DNA of 64,000 nt from Hallerella sp963629575 (GCA_963629575.1 CAVGIM010000006.1:5939-69938), one strand, 5' to 3'; shown: positions 34,440 through 43,361, numbered from the stretch's first letter. Numbers and translations: made by a program. The notes: generated from the letters alone by a model not told the origin.

Positions 34440-35558
34440 ATGAAATCTGTTCCCATTACGCTTCTCGCCGGTTACCTCGGCGCAGGCAAGACGACTCTTC
34501 TGAACCACGTTCTGAACAACCAGCAGGGATACCATGTCGCGGTCATCGTCAACGACATCGGCGAAGTGAACATTGACCAGACGCTGATAGAAAAGGGCGG
34601 AAACGTCCAGCAGAAGGATTCCGTCGTGCCGCTTTCGAACGGCTGCATCTGCTGCACGCTCAAGACGGACCTTCTCGAGCAAATCGCGCAGATTCTGGAG
34701 CAGGACAAGTTCGACTACATTCTCATCGAAGCGAGCGGCATCTGCGAACCGCTCCCGATTGCGCAGACGATTACGCTCATGGGTTCCAAGCTGAAAAGCC
34801 GTGACGGGAAGCCGCTCCCGTGTCACCTCGACGGCATCATCTCGGTTGTCGATTGCATGCGGCTCGCTACGGAATTCGGCGGCGGCGAAAAGCTCCTCGA
34901 CGAAAGCAGGGACGAGGAAGATGTCGCGAGCCTTCTCGTGCAGCAGATCGAATTTTGCAACACGATAGTCCTGAACAAGGTGGATAGCGTTTCCGCAGAC
35001 GAACTAAAGCATGTCAAGGCGGTTGTCCGCGCTCTCCAGCCCGAAGCGAAAATGATCGAAACGAATTTCGGCAAGGTCGATATCCAGGACATTCTCGATA
35101 CGAAGCTGTTTGACTTTAACAAGGTTTCGAGTTCCGCCGCCTGGATCCGGCAGTTGGAAAATCCCGAAGAAGAGGAAGAAGGGGAGTCGGAAGAATACGG
35201 CATCGGGACGTTCGTGTATATGAGCCGTCGCCCGTTCAACCGCGAAAGGCTCGAAAAGTTTCTGGACAGCTACCCGAACAGCATTATCCGCTCCAAGGGA
35301 ATCCTCTGGTTTGAAGACGACCGCGTGTATTCCTATATCTTTGAACAGGCCGGCAAGGATGCGAGCGCGCGTTGCCTTGGACGCTGGATCGCTTCGTTGA
35401 ACAAGGGCGAACAGGAGCGCGCTCTCGCCGAGGAACCCGAAGTCCGAAAGATGTGGGACGAAAAATACGGCGACCGTGAAATCCGCCTGGTTTTCATCGG
35501 GCAGCACATGGATAAAAAGGATATCACGGCAAAGCTCGACGCGTGCCTCGGGGAATGA
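34440..35558 (+). CDS. CobW/COG0523 family GTP-dependent metal chaperone
   Basis: 372 residues. Walker A GYLGAGKTTLL, the metal-binding NGCICCTLK (CxCC), DYILIEASG.CEP and NKVD are standard for G3E GTPases, and a CobW C-terminal domain follows after an acidic stretch (EEEEEGESEEYG). Family members deliver zinc or cobalt to proteins. No Zur box could be identified upstream. It ends just before a strong terminator, so it closes this plus-strand run. Confidence 0.92.
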   Translation: MKSVPITLLAGYLGAGKTTLLNHVLNNQQGYHVAVIVNDIGEVNIDQTLIEKGGNVQQKDSVVPLSNGCICCTLKTDLLEQIAQILEQDKFDYILIEASGICEPLPIAQTITLMGSKLKSRDGKPLPCHLDGIISVVDCMRLATEFGGGEKLLDESRDEEDVASLLVQQIEFCNTIVLNKVDSVSADELKHVKAVVRALQPEAKMIETNFGKVDIQDILDTKLFDFNKVSSSAAWIRQLENPEEEEEGESEEYGIGTFVYMSRRPFNRERLEKFLDSYPNSIIRSKGILWFEDDRVYSYIFEQAGKDASARCLGRWIASLNKGEQERALAEEPEVRKMWDEKYGDREIRLVFIGQHMDKKDITAKLDACLGE

Positions 35559-35571
35559 TCGGAATGAAAAG

Positions 35572-35602
35572 TACCCGCCGGCTTTGCCGGCGGGTATCTT
35601 TT
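35572..35602 (+). terminator. strong rho-independent terminator
   Basis: A perfect 11-base stem (TACCCGCCGGC with GCCGGCGGGTA), TTT loop, then TCTTTTTG. It ends the CobW-type gene. Confidence 0.95.
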
Positions 35603-35649
35603 TGTAGAAATGTTACGGAGGACTGTTTGAGCGGGGTGGTGGTGGAATA

Positions 35650-36060
35650 GTTTTTTGAAAAAAACGAATTGTCTGCAGTTGTTTTTGGGTGTTTTTAAGA
35701 AAATTTTCTTTGTCCGCATCCCTTAGAGTCTGTTTTAGGGGAAAATCATATTTACTGCAGTTGAGTTGAAAAGTTTTTTAATAAAAACGAACAGTTCATA
35801 ATTGTTGTGAAACGATTTTATGAAAAAGTCTTGTTGTTCGCAATTGATTTGAGACAATTCTAGGAAAAAATTGTGTTTCCATGGTCGTATTGGATGCGTT
35901 TTAGGGGAAAATCGAGTTCCCCGGGTCATTTTGGATGAGTTTTTGTAAAAATTTGAATTGCCCGCGGTTGACTTTTGCGATTTTACGGGTCTTGGAATAT
36001 CGTTTTGACGCATTTTTGTAAAATAAACTTTGGATTCCGGGCATTTCCGGGACCGTTTTA
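35650..36060. repeat. degenerate ~41-bp tandem array (about 10 units)
   Basis: Eleven T-tract anchors begin at 35650, 35691, 35732, 35773, 35814, 35856, 35898, 35939, 35979, about 36012 and 36055, so spacing is mostly 40-42 bases. A rough consensus is GTTTTannG-AAAAnT then a C/G-rich middle and GTTnnTTTGra. Several units have a palindromic middle (CTGCAG twice, CCATGG, CCCGGG, CCGCGG). No two units are identical. There is no convincing gene in this ~470-base stretch; ORFs on the minus strand only translate the repeat. Confidence 0.8.
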
Positions 36061-36184
36061 TATGTTTATGGGACAAAGGTTGTCTTTACGGTATGTGGAG
36101 GAGGCTTTTGGAGTTGGACGTTTTGGTTTCGCGGGGCAAAATGGGCAATCGGGATGGGTTCACGTTCCCGCGGGAGACAGAAAA

Positions 36185-36928
36185 ATGAACAAGATCAAAC
36201 AACAGTTGCGGGTTTCCGAACTCGACACCCTTTCCTCGACGATTGTCCGGCTTTACCGGGACGCCGTGTCGTCCGGGGAGGGGGCGCTTTCGGGGGACGG
36301 GAACCTTGCCTCGATGATGGCGGACGTGGAGCGGCTCGCCCTCGAAATTTCGGCGGCTATCCGCAGCGACCGGGCGGAAAGCACGCTCGACGAAGCGGAT
36401 ATCGCGCGTGACGGGATAATCCGCGACCTGGCGGACGCGCTGACGGGCTACGCGGCGATTCCCGTCGAGAAAAAGAAGGCGGCTGCGGGTCGCTTGCTTT
36501 CGACTTTCCGGAAGTACGGGCGGGGGATTACCGGGAAGAGCTACGCGGAGGAGTCCTCGCTTGTCGAGAGTATGCTCGGGGACTTCTCTTCGGAAGCGTC
36601 CAAGGCGGACATTTCCCTTCTCGAAGGGGTCGGCGAGCTTCTCGCGTCTCTCCGTTCCGCCCAGGACGCATTCCACCGGGCTAGCGACGCTTTTACCACG
36701 GCGAAGGCCGGGAAGGGCGAAAACGCTACGGGCATCCGAAAGAGACTTCTCTCGCTTCTCAACGGTCGGCTGGTCACCTATCTTTCTTGCCTGTCCTCGC
36801 TTTCGGGGTATGCGGATTTCGTTTCCCGCTGCGGGGCGGAGATCGACCGGGCGAACTTGGCGGCTGCGGTCCGCGGAAAGCCCGGGACGCCCGATGTGAA
36901 GGCGGAATACGCGGCTGCTTCGGTCTAG
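36185..36928 (+). CDS. helical protein, possible DUF6261 family
   Basis: 247 residues, almost all predicted helical (LSTIVRLYRDAVSS, ERLALEISAAIRSDRAES, KKKAAAGRLLSTFRKYGRG). The length, an opening of MNKIKQQLRVSELDTL and a helical bundle resemble DUF6261 proteins of Bacteroidota; that assignment is from memory of family style, not a search. ATG 36185 has GGGAGAC upstream. It has host-like composition and lies between the 41-bp array and the AT-richer island. Confidence 0.6.
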   Translation: MNKIKQQLRVSELDTLSSTIVRLYRDAVSSGEGALSGDGNLASMMADVERLALEISAAIRSDRAESTLDEADIARDGIIRDLADALTGYAAIPVEKKKAAAGRLLSTFRKYGRGITGKSYAEESSLVESMLGDFSSEASKADISLLEGVGELLASLRSAQDAFHRASDAFTTAKAGKGENATGIRKRLLSLLNGRLVTYLSCLSSLSGYADFVSRCGAEIDRANLAAAVRGKPGTPDVKAEYAAASV

Positions 36929-36951
36929 CGGTTTTCGTTGCGGGTTGAAAT

Positions 36952-36985
36952 GCGGGCGGCTCTTTTGGGGCTGCTCGCGTTTAGT
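36952..36985 (+). terminator. possible terminator after the DUF6261-like gene
   Basis: GCGGGCGGC pairs with GCTGCTCGC (two G-T pairs) around a 9-base loop and is followed by GTTTAGTTTT. The T tract is broken, so strength is uncertain. Confidence 0.5.
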
Positions 36986-37008
36986 TTTAAACCTTTAAAA
37001 ATGGGGTG

Positions 37009-38322
37009 TTAAAATGTTTCGTTTGTGCCTAAAGTGTACCATTCGAGCAATAGGATGCAATCTTTTACTGCCGGAGTTAAATTTATGGCGTATATTTGAA
37101 CATTTTTTTTGTACGCTAGTTTTAGTGCATTAAATAGAATTGCGTGGAGGAAACTTTGTGTTGTAATTTTAAATCCAGAAAAGTCTAGGCAAAGTTCTCT
37201 TCCCTTTTCAATGTTTGGAATAAGATATTTGGTGCTGTATTTTTCTGCTTCGACGGTATTCTCGTTTGCGATGCTTAGTTTTATTTTAAGGGCTGTTTCT
37301 GGGCTTTTATCAAATTGGATAAAAGAAACCTTTTTTTTCGAAATGGATCTTTCGGTTGCTGTTTTTTGGATTCTTGAAAAAAGTTCTTCGAAATCGGCAA
37401 CGCTTCTTTTGGGGATGTCCACAACAATTAGTGTTCCGTTGAATTTGCATTCAAGAAAACTAATCTTGTTTGAAACACCTTCTTCTAGGGAACCTTCTAG
37501 CAGTAAGGCATCGTTTCCAGAAACAATTAGCATTCTGCCGGCAAGTCTTTTTACTAGTTCAGATATAATAAAAAGACCCATTCCTGCATTTTGACTGCTA
37601 CCGGACAAGCCTTTTGGAAATTTTCCTGAAAGAGACGGCCAGAGCGCGCGTTCAAGGGCTGTTTTGTTGTCGGTAATGTCGGAATGCATTTCTTTTAAGG
37701 AATTGAATATTCCGCAACCATTGTCCGCAACACAAATTTGAACGGCTCTTTCTTGCTGGTAGTCTTTTCCTTGGTCCATTCTTTGTGCTACAACAACACC
37801 ACCGTAGGGATCGCCGGAGTGCTGGATTACGTTCCGGAGAAGTTCAATAAGAATGTATCTTAAGGTAAATGTTGTTTCTTGAGAATCGATGTATTCATCA
37901 GAATTGCAATCTTCTTTTATGGCTAGTTTTGCAATGTTTTCGGCAAGGAGCTCTATTTTCGCATAATCATTTATTCTATGTAATTTTACAGTTCTACCGC
38001 TTTCTTGATAGGCTGCATCGGCATCGCTATTTGCTATTCGGGATAACCCTAGTTCGTTTGCGAATTTTGCTGTCGGTCTCCCCAATTCACAGATGGGATA
38101 TATTCTAGCGCCTAATTCTCTTCGAGAGAGTGTGGCGATTGCGGTGAGCATCCAAGGCTGCAATACGCGAAAATCGCCTATGTTGATTTTTTTGTCAAGG
38201 ACGGATGGTAGCCAATTTAGAAATAGTGTGGGATTGGTGACAGATGTGTCGTTGCATATAGAATCAGGAATTTCGCAGAGTACTTTTTCTTGTAATAAGA
38301 TGTTGTAGAAAGTGGATTGCAT
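37009..38322 (-). CDS. GHKL ATPase with C-terminal STAS-like (DUF4325) domain
   Basis: 437 residues from ATG 38322 with AAAGGT upstream; the frame stays open to the gap, so a longer N-terminus cannot be excluded. Residues about 140-330 form a histidine-kinase-type ATPase: ILIELLRNVIQHSG (N box), ICVADNGCGI (G1) and QNAGMGLFIISELV (G2). Residues about 340-437 (KGRELCLDFSGFKITTQSFL) match the STAS-like DUF4325. No phospho-acceptor histidine domain or membrane helix is visible. The pairing recalls anti-sigma kinase and anti-anti-sigma modules in one chain (inference). It lies beyond the gap from hsdS, on the same strand. Confidence 0.75.
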   Translation of the reverse strand: MQSTFYNILLQEKVLCEIPDSICNDTSVTNPTLFLNWLPSVLDKKINIGDFRVLQPWMLTAIATLSRRELGARIYPICELGRPTAKFANELGLSRIANSDADAAYQESGRTVKLHRINDYAKIELLAENIAKLAIKEDCNSDEYIDSQETTFTLRYILIELLRNVIQHSGDPYGGVVVAQRMDQGKDYQQERAVQICVADNGCGIFNSLKEMHSDITDNKTALERALWPSLSGKFPKGLSGSSQNAGMGLFIISELVKRLAGRMLIVSGNDALLLEGSLEEGVSNKISFLECKFNGTLIVVDIPKRSVADFEELFSRIQKTATERSISKKKVSFIQFDKSPETALKIKLSIANENTVEAEKYSTKYLIPNIEKGRELCLDFSGFKITTQSFLHAILFNALKLAYKKNVQIYAINLTPAVKDCILLLEWYTLGTNETF

Positions 38323-38373
38323 CTGGGACCTTTTTGTGTTAGAGGTGTATTTATCACAAAGCTTTGCATTAAT

Positions 38374-38390
38374 ATACTTTCGAAAAGTAT
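38374..38390. promoter_or_regulatory. operator-like palindrome upstream of the GHKL gene
   Basis: ATACTTT-CGA-AAAGTAT is a perfect 7-base inverted repeat 52 bases upstream of the ATG at 38322, in AT-rich sequence suited to a promoter. It suggests that the gene has its own regulated start rather than being read only from hsdS. Confidence 0.4.
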
Positions 38391-38447
38391 GGATATTGTG
38401 CTTTAAATGGACTCTCTGTGCAGTAAATTTTGATTTATCGCTCTGCC

Positions 38448-38867
38448 NNNNNNNNNNNNNNNNNNNNNNNNNNNNNNNNNNNNNNNNNNNNNNNNNNNNN
38501 NNNNNNNNNNNNNNNNNNNNNNNNNNNNNNNNNNNNNNNNNNNNNNNNNNNNNNNNNNNNNNNNNNNNNNNNNNNNNNNNNNNNNNNNNNNNNNNNNNNN
38601 NNNNNNNNNNNNNNNNNNNNNNNNNNNNNNNNNNNNNNNNNNNNNNNNNNNNNNNNNNNNNNNNNNNNNNNNNNNNNNNNNNNNNNNNNNNNNNNNNNNN
38701 NNNNNNNNNNNNNNNNNNNNNNNNNNNNNNNNNNNNNNNNNNNNNNNNNNNNNNNNNNNNNNNNNNNNNNNNNNNNNNNNNNNNNNNNNNNNNNNNNNNN
38801 NNNNNNNNNNNNNNNNNNNNNNNNNNNNNNNNNNNNNNNNNNNNNNNNNNNNNNNNNNNNNNNNNNN
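38448..38867. other. assembly gap (420 N)
   Basis: A run of 420 unknown bases interrupts hsdS. The true length may differ. What belongs here is at least the rest of hsdS (about 180-230 residues would be expected), and possibly further specificity genes. Confidence 0.99.
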
Positions 38868-39435
38868 AACTCACTGCGTCTGGGCTGTTCTTAGGCTCTC
38901 CGAACATATCGATAAATTGAGATTTCACCAGCTCATCCGTCGCTGCAATCAATTTCTGATAGGATTTTTTCGTGGCGTCCATAGCCCACAGGAGCTCGTC
39001 AAGCTCACGCTGTTTGTCCATATCAGGCAGTTCAAACTCATAGTTTTTCAGATGCTCCCACTTTACACGGGGAGAGAGGGACCCGGCGGATTTACCAACA
39101 GCGAAGTCAAACAGTTCATCATTCTGAATGATAAACGGAAGAAGCTCTGGAAGAATGCGATCTGGGATGGCTTCTATTACCGTGATGTCGCCAGAACAAA
39201 TGCCGTCGAACGGCGCAACGGCTGCCTTTTTGAGATAGGCTCTGCGTCGACCGAAAAGAACATTACCTTTGCGGAACATCTTTGTGAAGGTGTTATCGCT
39301 GCCCTCATCCCAAGCGGTGAGAGTTACTTCTTCAGGGACCAGATGCTCAAGTCCGACAATTGGGTATCCGTCCTTGCTGCCTTTACAGGTTTCCTTGTGT
39401 TCAATGGCGACATCGCCCAATTTCACTTTACTCAT
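38868..39435 (-). CDS. hsdS: type I restriction specificity subunit HsdS, cut by assembly gap
   Basis: 189 residues before the gap. The first target-recognition domain spans about 1-135 (KLGDVAIEHKET, GNVLFGRRRAYLKK, SAGSLSPRVKWEHLKNYEFE), followed by the conserved central helix (DKQRELDELLWAMDATKKSY) and KSQFIDMFGEPKN. The second target-recognition domain is lost in the gap. HsdS sets the DNA sequence that the complex recognises. ATG 39435 overlaps the HsdM stop by eight bases. Confidence 0.85.
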
Positions 39436-40927
39436 TATCTTCAGCCTCCTTTCCCAGCATGGCATTCAGTTTCTCATAGCTCAGTTTCATCATTTCAGAG
39501 GCTGCTCTCCAGCTGTCGTAGTGCTCCTGAACCGTGCGAGTATCGATTTCTTCCTCGTTCACTTCCGGCTTGACATACAGCGGAATGCTGAGTGAGAAGT
39601 TGTTATCAGCAATATCCTGAATGGTTGCGATTTTAGCAAAGTCGCCATCATCGCAGTAATTCTTATACGCAGTTGCGATTCGCTGAATATGACGGTCCTC
39701 CAAATAGCTTTGTGCGTTCTTACGCTCGACTTCGTTCACAGCATTGATAAAGAGAATTTGTCCTCGACGCTCCGGACGCTTAGTCATGCGGCAAATCATG
39801 ATGCAGGCCTCCATCGGAGAGTTATAGAACAGGTTCGGACCCAGACCGATAACGCATTCTACTCTGTCGCTGCGGACCAACCGTTCACGCATTGCACTTT
39901 CCTCGTTACGGAAAAGAACTCCGTGCGGGAACAGGATAGCACATCGACCGGTATCCTCTTTGAGGCTTGCAATAATGTGCTGAAGAAAAGCATAGTCGGC
40001 ACGGCCCTGCGGAGGAACCCCTAAGAAGTTGCGACCGTATTTGTCGCTCTCGAAAGCGGCTCGATCCCACTGGCTAATGGAGTATGGGGGGTTCGCAAGG
40101 CAGAGGTCAAATTGCTGCAGCTTGCCGTTTTCAATGAAAGCGGGAGAAGCAAGTGTGTCGCCGTTGACAATGCTAAAGTCCTTAACGCCATGCAAGAACA
40201 GATTCATCTTGCCGATAGCTGATGTCAGTGCATTGATCTCCTGGCCATAGACAGCTACATTTCGCCATTCCTTGCCTTGTGCCTTTAAGTACGCTATGGC
40301 TGAAATGAGCATACCGGCACTTCCACAGGTTGGGTCATATATGGATTCGCCGGATTCCGGTTTCAGCATTTCAGTCATCAGGTGGACAACGGTACGGTTG
40401 GTATAGAACTCCTGTGCTGTGTGGCCGCTGTCATCTGCAAACTTTTTAATCAGATATTCGTACCCTTGGCCGAGCTCATCCTCAGGGCAGTTGGCAATAG
40501 ACAGTGTTTTCGTGCTGAAGTGCTCCAACAGATCTTTCAAAAGCCTGTCGGGGAGGCGATTCTTATTTGTCCAAGCGCCGTCGCCAAAAATACCTTGCAG
40601 CTTTGATGAGTTGGCATTTTCAACTTTTCGGAAGGCCTCAACGATAGCTACGCCAACATTTTCGGAAACGGCACGGACATCATTCCAGTGATAGCCCTTC
40701 GGAACAATAAAGGTATGGATCTCGTCCTCATCAAATTCGGATGCATCATCACCGTACTCTTCGACAGCATTAGATGTTTCTTCATCGTACACATCGCAGA
40801 TGCGCTTGAAGAAAAGAAGTGGGAAAATATACTGCTTGTAGGCACCGGCATCAATGTTGGTTCTGAGCAGAACTGCAGAGTTCCAGAGGTAGGACTGCAG
40901 TTCTTCGATTGTTATTCTCTTACTCAC
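39428..40927 (-). CDS. hsdM: type I restriction methylase HsdM, second copy
   Basis: 499 residues. HsdM N-terminal helical domain (about 1-145), SAM motif DPTCGSAGM (198-206) and catalytic NPPY (279-282) for N6-adenine methylation. It is clearly paralogous to the HsdM part of the upstream fusion (shared FFKR.DVYDEET, ENVGVAIV, YEFLIKKFAD-like, NLFLHG.KDF), but the two are well diverged, so both probably have been kept by selection. It overlaps the fusion gene and hsdS by 8 bases each, so the three are translated together. Confidence 0.93.
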   Translation of the reverse strand: MSKRITIEELQSYLWNSAVLLRTNIDAGAYKQYIFPLLFFKRICDVYDEETSNAVEEYGDDASEFDEDEIHTFIVPKGYHWNDVRAVSENVGVAIVEAFRKVENANSSKLQGIFGDGAWTNKNRLPDRLLKDLLEHFSTKTLSIANCPEDELGQGYEYLIKKFADDSGHTAQEFYTNRTVVHLMTEMLKPESGESIYDPTCGSAGMLISAIAYLKAQGKEWRNVAVYGQEINALTSAIGKMNLFLHGVKDFSIVNGDTLASPAFIENGKLQQFDLCLANPPYSISQWDRAAFESDKYGRNFLGVPPQGRADYAFLQHIIASLKEDTGRCAILFPHGVLFRNEESAMRERLVRSDRVECVIGLGPNLFYNSPMEACIMICRMTKRPERRGQILFINAVNEVERKNAQSYLEDRHIQRIATAYKNYCDDGDFAKIATIQDIADNNFSLSIPLYVKPEVNEEEIDTRTVQEHYDSWRAASEMMKLSYEKLNAMLGKEAEDNE

Positions 40928-43337
40928 TGATGTAGCCTCCTTTCAGCAGCAGTTCTCTCATCCGTGCTTCGGCCTCGATCATCTCGTCATAGGCCTCGAA
41001 GTACTGTCTGCGGATTTCTTCCGGAGGAACTGTTTCTTGTTCCTTCTTTTCGATATAGTTGTTGATTGCCAGAGAATAGTCCTTTTCTCGAATGTCAGCA
41101 ATCGTGACGATCTTGACCTTTTCAATCACATCCTCATAAGCGGTGTAGTAATCGAAAACAGTCTGAATATCGGCTTCTGTCATGATGTTCTGCGCTCGTT
41201 GCGGAGTGTAGATACCGGAACCGTCGATCATACAAATGCGGCCTCTGTGAGAAACAGCCTTATTGTTGTTCAGGAAAAGAATACAAGCGGACACTCCGGT
41301 CGAGTAGAATACGCCACTCGCCATTGTGATGATAGCTTCCAGCTTATCCGACTCAACGAGCTGCTTACGGATTTCTCCCTCCTTGCCGCTTCTGAACAGG
41401 ACTCCTTGTGGGAGTACAACAGCGCAGCGCCCGGTCTTCGGGTTCATTGACTTCACCATGTGCTGCAGCCATGCAAAGTCACCGTTGGAGTCAGTCGGGC
41501 AGCCCCAGATATTACGACCGTAGATGTCGCTGCTGAATTGTTCGGAGCCCCAGTTCTTCAGAGAGAATGGAGGATTCGCTACCACACAATCAAAGGTTTG
41601 CAGAGAACCTCTTTCCAGATAATTTGGTGAGCGAAGAGTATCTCCCTGCGTGACCTTGAAATCTTTAGCACCGTGCAAAAATAAGTTCATCCGGGCAATA
41701 GCAGAAGTCGCAAGATTCTTCTCCTGACCGTATATGCGGCCATAGGTGAGTTTGTCACCATGCATGAATCGGATGGCCTCGATTAGCATCCCGCCCGTTC
41801 CACATGCCGGATCGTACACGGTTTCGCCAGCTTTGGGAGCCAGCAACATAATGAGCAGCTTAACGATAGAACGAGGGGTGTAGAACTCACCAGCATTTTT
41901 CTTTGACAGGTCTGCGAATTTCTTGATCAGGAATTCATAGCTGTCGCCCATGACGTCGGCAGAGTAATTGTTGTTGCCGACTTTGAGCTTGGACATGTGC
42001 TCAATGAGGTCTTTTAATCTCTCGTCCGAGAGTTTTGTTTTGTCTGTCCAGTTCGCATCGTCAAAGCTGCTAAAGACGCCGCTCAGGGTATCCGGGTTAG
42101 CCCGCTCGATACCGTTCATTGCATTGACGATAGCAACTCCGACGTTTTCACTTGCCTCACGAACATCCTGCCAGTGACATCCGTCTGGAATGACAAAGCG
42201 ATGGTTTTCAGCGAAGCTCGCATATTCCTCATCGCCACCGGATTCCTCAAGGGCTACCTGCGTTTCTTCGTCATAGACATCAGAAAGCCTTTTGAAGAAC
42301 AGAATCGGTGTCACGTAGCTCTTATACTCATCCTGATTGATAGGACCACGCAAAATGTTGCAGGCCTCGAACAGATGGGAAAAGAGCTTCTGACTTGTCG
42401 TTTCTTCAGGATGGGCTGTGCTGGCATCAAGTTCAAGATCAGCAACATCCATAGCTGATTCCATCATTTCTGCACGACCTCCCGTTTTTACTTTCTTACC
42501 GGTTGATGGGGAAATGCCTACGCTACCGGTTTCGTTCTTTTTCTCGATTTTTGCTGGATACCGGTTTTCAAATTCCAGCAGGATTTTTAGGAGTCTCTCA
42601 TCCAAGAAAGTGAGAGCATGTTTCCTAATGCTGGTCGGTACACCGTAGTAGGCTTCGGCAACAGAACCGGTAATCGCAGCAAGTGTATCGCTGTCGCCGC
42701 CGATGGATATGGCATTTCTTATGGCATCCTCGAAGTTGGTCGATTCAAAGAATGCCTCTAATGCCTGCGGGACGGTATCCTGACAGGTCTCGTTAAACTG
42801 ATAGGTCTCACGGATGCTGTCAAGGGTAAAGCCCAACGGATAGTAGCACTTTATAATGTAATCCTGTATCTCAATCAGGCTCTTTCCGGTCCGGGCAAGG
42901 AACACAGCTACAGCGGTAGCTTCGGCTCCTTTTATACCCTCCGGATGGTTATGGGTCACTTCGGTAACAGCTCTTGAAAGCTGCTTGACTTCATCAATGG
43001 TTCTTCCAACGTAACCGCATCCGCTGACCCGCATTGCGGCCCCATTGCCGTAACTGTTATAGGGCTTTGGATCGTCGGAGTACATCCAACGTTGGAATGA
43101 TCCGCCGTATCCACAGTGGGGATACGGACGTCCAACACTCTGCATGGAGCGTATAGCCTGCTCGCCCAAGTCGCTGTAGTCTCCTTGGCATTTCATGAGG
43201 GCATCGCAGACGGCCAGAGACATCACGGAGTCGTCGGTGAAGAAGCATTTGTGAGTGAGCAGTTCGAAATCCTTTGACCGGTGGTTATCCCACTCGAAGC
43301 GTGATCCGACGATGTCACCAATTATTGCACCAATCAT
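40920..43337 (-). CDS. ADP-ribosylglycohydrolase-HsdM fusion
   Basis: 805 residues. Residues 1-262 are an ADP-ribosylglycohydrolase (DraG/ARH) domain: GAIIGDIVGS (3-12), metal ligands in TDDS (34-37), YGNGAAMRVS (96-105), THNHPEG (128-134) and GGDSDT (213-218). All metal-binding positions appear intact. A polar linker (about 263-312) leads to a full HsdM: N-terminal helical domain from about 315, SAM motif DPACGTGGM (509-517) and NPPF (588-591). There is no stop or frameshift between the halves. ARH enzymes remove ADP-ribose from proteins or nucleic acids; its presence on a DNA methylase suggests a link between ADP-ribosylation and this restriction system (inference). Confidence 0.92.
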   Translation of the reverse strand: MIGAIIGDIVGSRFEWDNHRSKDFELLTHKCFFTDDSVMSLAVCDALMKCQGDYSDLGEQAIRSMQSVGRPYPHCGYGGSFQRWMYSDDPKPYNSYGNGAAMRVSGCGYVGRTIDEVKQLSRAVTEVTHNHPEGIKGAEATAVAVFLARTGKSLIEIQDYIIKCYYPLGFTLDSIRETYQFNETCQDTVPQALEAFFESTNFEDAIRNAISIGGDSDTLAAITGSVAEAYYGVPTSIRKHALTFLDERLLKILLEFENRYPAKIEKKNETGSVGISPSTGKKVKTGGRAEMMESAMDVADLELDASTAHPEETTSQKLFSHLFEACNILRGPINQDEYKSYVTPILFFKRLSDVYDEETQVALEESGGDEEYASFAENHRFVIPDGCHWQDVREASENVGVAIVNAMNGIERANPDTLSGVFSSFDDANWTDKTKLSDERLKDLIEHMSKLKVGNNNYSADVMGDSYEFLIKKFADLSKKNAGEFYTPRSIVKLLIMLLAPKAGETVYDPACGTGGMLIEAIRFMHGDKLTYGRIYGQEKNLATSAIARMNLFLHGAKDFKVTQGDTLRSPNYLERGSLQTFDCVVANPPFSLKNWGSEQFSSDIYGRNIWGCPTDSNGDFAWLQHMVKSMNPKTGRCAVVLPQGVLFRSGKEGEIRKQLVESDKLEAIITMASGVFYSTGVSACILFLNNNKAVSHRGRICMIDGSGIYTPQRAQNIMTEADIQTVFDYYTAYEDVIEKVKIVTIADIREKDYSLAINNYIEKKEQETVPPEEIRRQYFEAYDEMIEAEARMRELLLKGGYISE

Positions 43338-43361
43338 CTAAAAACCTCGCTTTCCAAAGGA

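Noticed and set aside
35650..36060. CRISPR array.
   Set aside because: Spacing is regular, but no repeat is conserved and there are no distinct spacers or cas genes.
35735..36076. 113-codon minus-strand ORF across the 41-bp array, with phenylalanine/lysine repeats.
   Set aside because: It only translates the tandem repeat; there is no good start signal, and a neighbouring in-frame stop in one unit breaks the pattern.
38312..39465. Long ORFs spanning the N run, on both strands.
   Set aside because: They consist of unknown residues; only sequence on each side of 38448-38867 can be interpreted.
37009..39465. One continuous 818-codon minus-strand protein joining the GHKL gene and hsdS through the gap.
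   Set aside because: The two halves are different families and the join is only N; a start codon with ribosome-binding site at 38322 fits the GHKL gene better.
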